A DNA stretch of 21,979 nucleotides from Hypsibius dujardini (taxonomy: Eukaryota > Tardigrada > Eutardigrada > Parachela > Hypsibiidae): contig LRSR01000042.1 in the NCBI GenBank assembly GCA_001579985.1, positions 1 through 21,979 on the forward strand, written 5' to 3'. Position 1 is the first letter of the stretch. Every line of letters begins with the position of its first letter. A model generated the notes under the pieces. It was not told where the DNA came from and made no database searches. It saw only the letters and a list, made by a program, of their open reading frames with translations. Positions 20,994 through 21,979 of the stretch are shown piece by piece. The position numbers and the translations under genes are program-made.

Positions 20994-21898
20994 ACCGTAA
21001 ATTTGCACAGAATAAAGTTCTCTAAATTATTCTCAACAGAAAATCTTAGCTCTCAAAAAGTTTGCTTGGTGCGGGATGATTAATTGCCTCGTGAGAGTAT
21101 CCAGCCGTCTTCAGTGACCAACCCAAATTCACCCGTACGGCCTGACCAACAGCATGTTTTTTTGGATTGTCTCACCTGGTTGCAAAAAGTTATCTAAATT
21201 ATTGGTTATTTTTTTGTAGACTTATCAAAATTAGGATCTCAAGATTGGAATTGACGTTTTTGGGGTTTGTGAGAAATTGTTAGCTACAAACAAATACGTA
21301 AAATGCCGTCAACAAACCACTTGAAATATTTGCGAAAAATCTGGTATGTTTATTAATTTTTGACAATATCAACAAAATCCTAGTTATGTTCGGTCGACCT
21401 TCGGACAATCAGAACACCCAAAAACTGATATCACTAGTCAGTTCAGGATTCCGACATGCTGTTCATGTCCATACTAAACTGCCGGGGCATGACGGAGACA
21501 AAACAATTTCGGTTCACACTCTGTGTTTTCTGTTTCTTCTTTACTATTGAAGCATAAGATCCCGTTTTCGCTACTATTTTAGTTATTTCAGTTTCAGAAC
21601 ACTTGTGAATTGATTTACCAACAACTATTGCTTTAATCACCCCAATCTGGCAGAGCAATATTGGGATTGAATTATTATATTTTATTATATTATTATTTGA
21701 ATTATCATATGCGTAATGGTTCGAATATCTACTTGACTGAGTTAGCTAACAAGGGAATTCCACCACTCTCGAAGGTGAAATCTTGCACATCCGTTAATTT
21801 TGTAGTGTGTGTTTACATTATGTGATGCTGTTTCCATCGAGAAAAAAAGTAAAAACGGGTGGAAACAATTTTCTACAAATAAAAATGTACTACGTGGT
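20994..21898. other. AT-rich gene-free stretch
   Basis: No recognised gene. A minus-strand open frame at 21443-21658 of 71 codons, Lys/Ser-rich, follows an AG acceptor-like site and could be the last exon of a neighbouring gene. I cannot assign it and give it little weight. Confidence 0.4.
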
Positions 21899-21962
21899 GG
21901 TACATAGATGGCGCTGCCAATGTTACCCTATACCGCGTCAGTTGATTGCTGCATGTGCCAGT
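21899..21962 (+). repeat. Diverged direct repeat, copy 2
   Basis: Partner of the copy at 20702-20763, in the same orientation and about 1.2 kb away, on the other side of the foldback element. The copy may continue past the window end. Confidence 0.5.
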
Positions 21963-21979
21963 GTTACTATTAACTGTAT

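Noticed and set aside
21443-21658. Minus-strand 71-codon open frame near the window end
   Set aside because: It could be a terminal exon of a neighbouring gene, but there is no family match, no second exon and no context to support it.

Overview
This is animal (metazoan) genomic DNA. It holds four conserved protein-coding genes that are split by many introns with GT..AG boundaries. I rebuilt every exon by hand. All exon phases close, and each spliced protein follows its family from end to end. Most introns are very short (about 53-119 nt). Introns longer than about 165 nt nearly always carry a degenerate CAGA/CTGT tetranucleotide array. Short introns, such arrays and moderate GC suggest a compact invertebrate genome. 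A flatworm or other lophotrochozoan is my guess, but the sequence alone does not settle it.

Layout. (1) 97-6727, + strand: the last nine visible exons of ANAPC1, the largest scaffold subunit of the anaphase-promoting complex; its N-terminus lies outside the window. (2) 7655-13533, - strand: an 18-exon secreted animal heme peroxidase of about 925 aa. It has a signal peptide, about 310 residues of low-complexity extension and one full peroxidase domain. Its distal active site is encoded by two consecutive microexons of 24 and 15 nt. (3) 14321-16530, - strand: a complete 8-exon presenilin of 499 aa, the catalytic subunit of gamma-secretase, with WD in place of the usual YD at the first catalytic aspartate. 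(4) 17303-20242, + strand: a complete 13-exon UBA3 of 466 aa, the catalytic half of the NEDD8-activating E1. (5) 20243-21979: gene-free sequence with a 20-bp perfect palindrome, a 176-bp foldback (MITE-like) element and a diverged direct repeat.

Relationships. ANAPC1 and the peroxidase converge tail to tail. The peroxidase and presenilin genes run in the same direction. Presenilin and UBA3 are divergent and share a promoter interval of about 770 bp. The four genes do not form one pathway. ANAPC1 (ubiquitin ligase) and UBA3 (NEDD8 activation) both belong to ubiquitin-like signalling, but their proximity is probably chance.

I found no unknown multi-gene system. The points most worth a second look are the in-frame, skippable microexons that carry the peroxidase catalytic histidine, the loss of the heme-linking glutamate in the same enzyme, the presenilin WD motif, and the near one-to-one link between long introns and tetranucleotide arrays.
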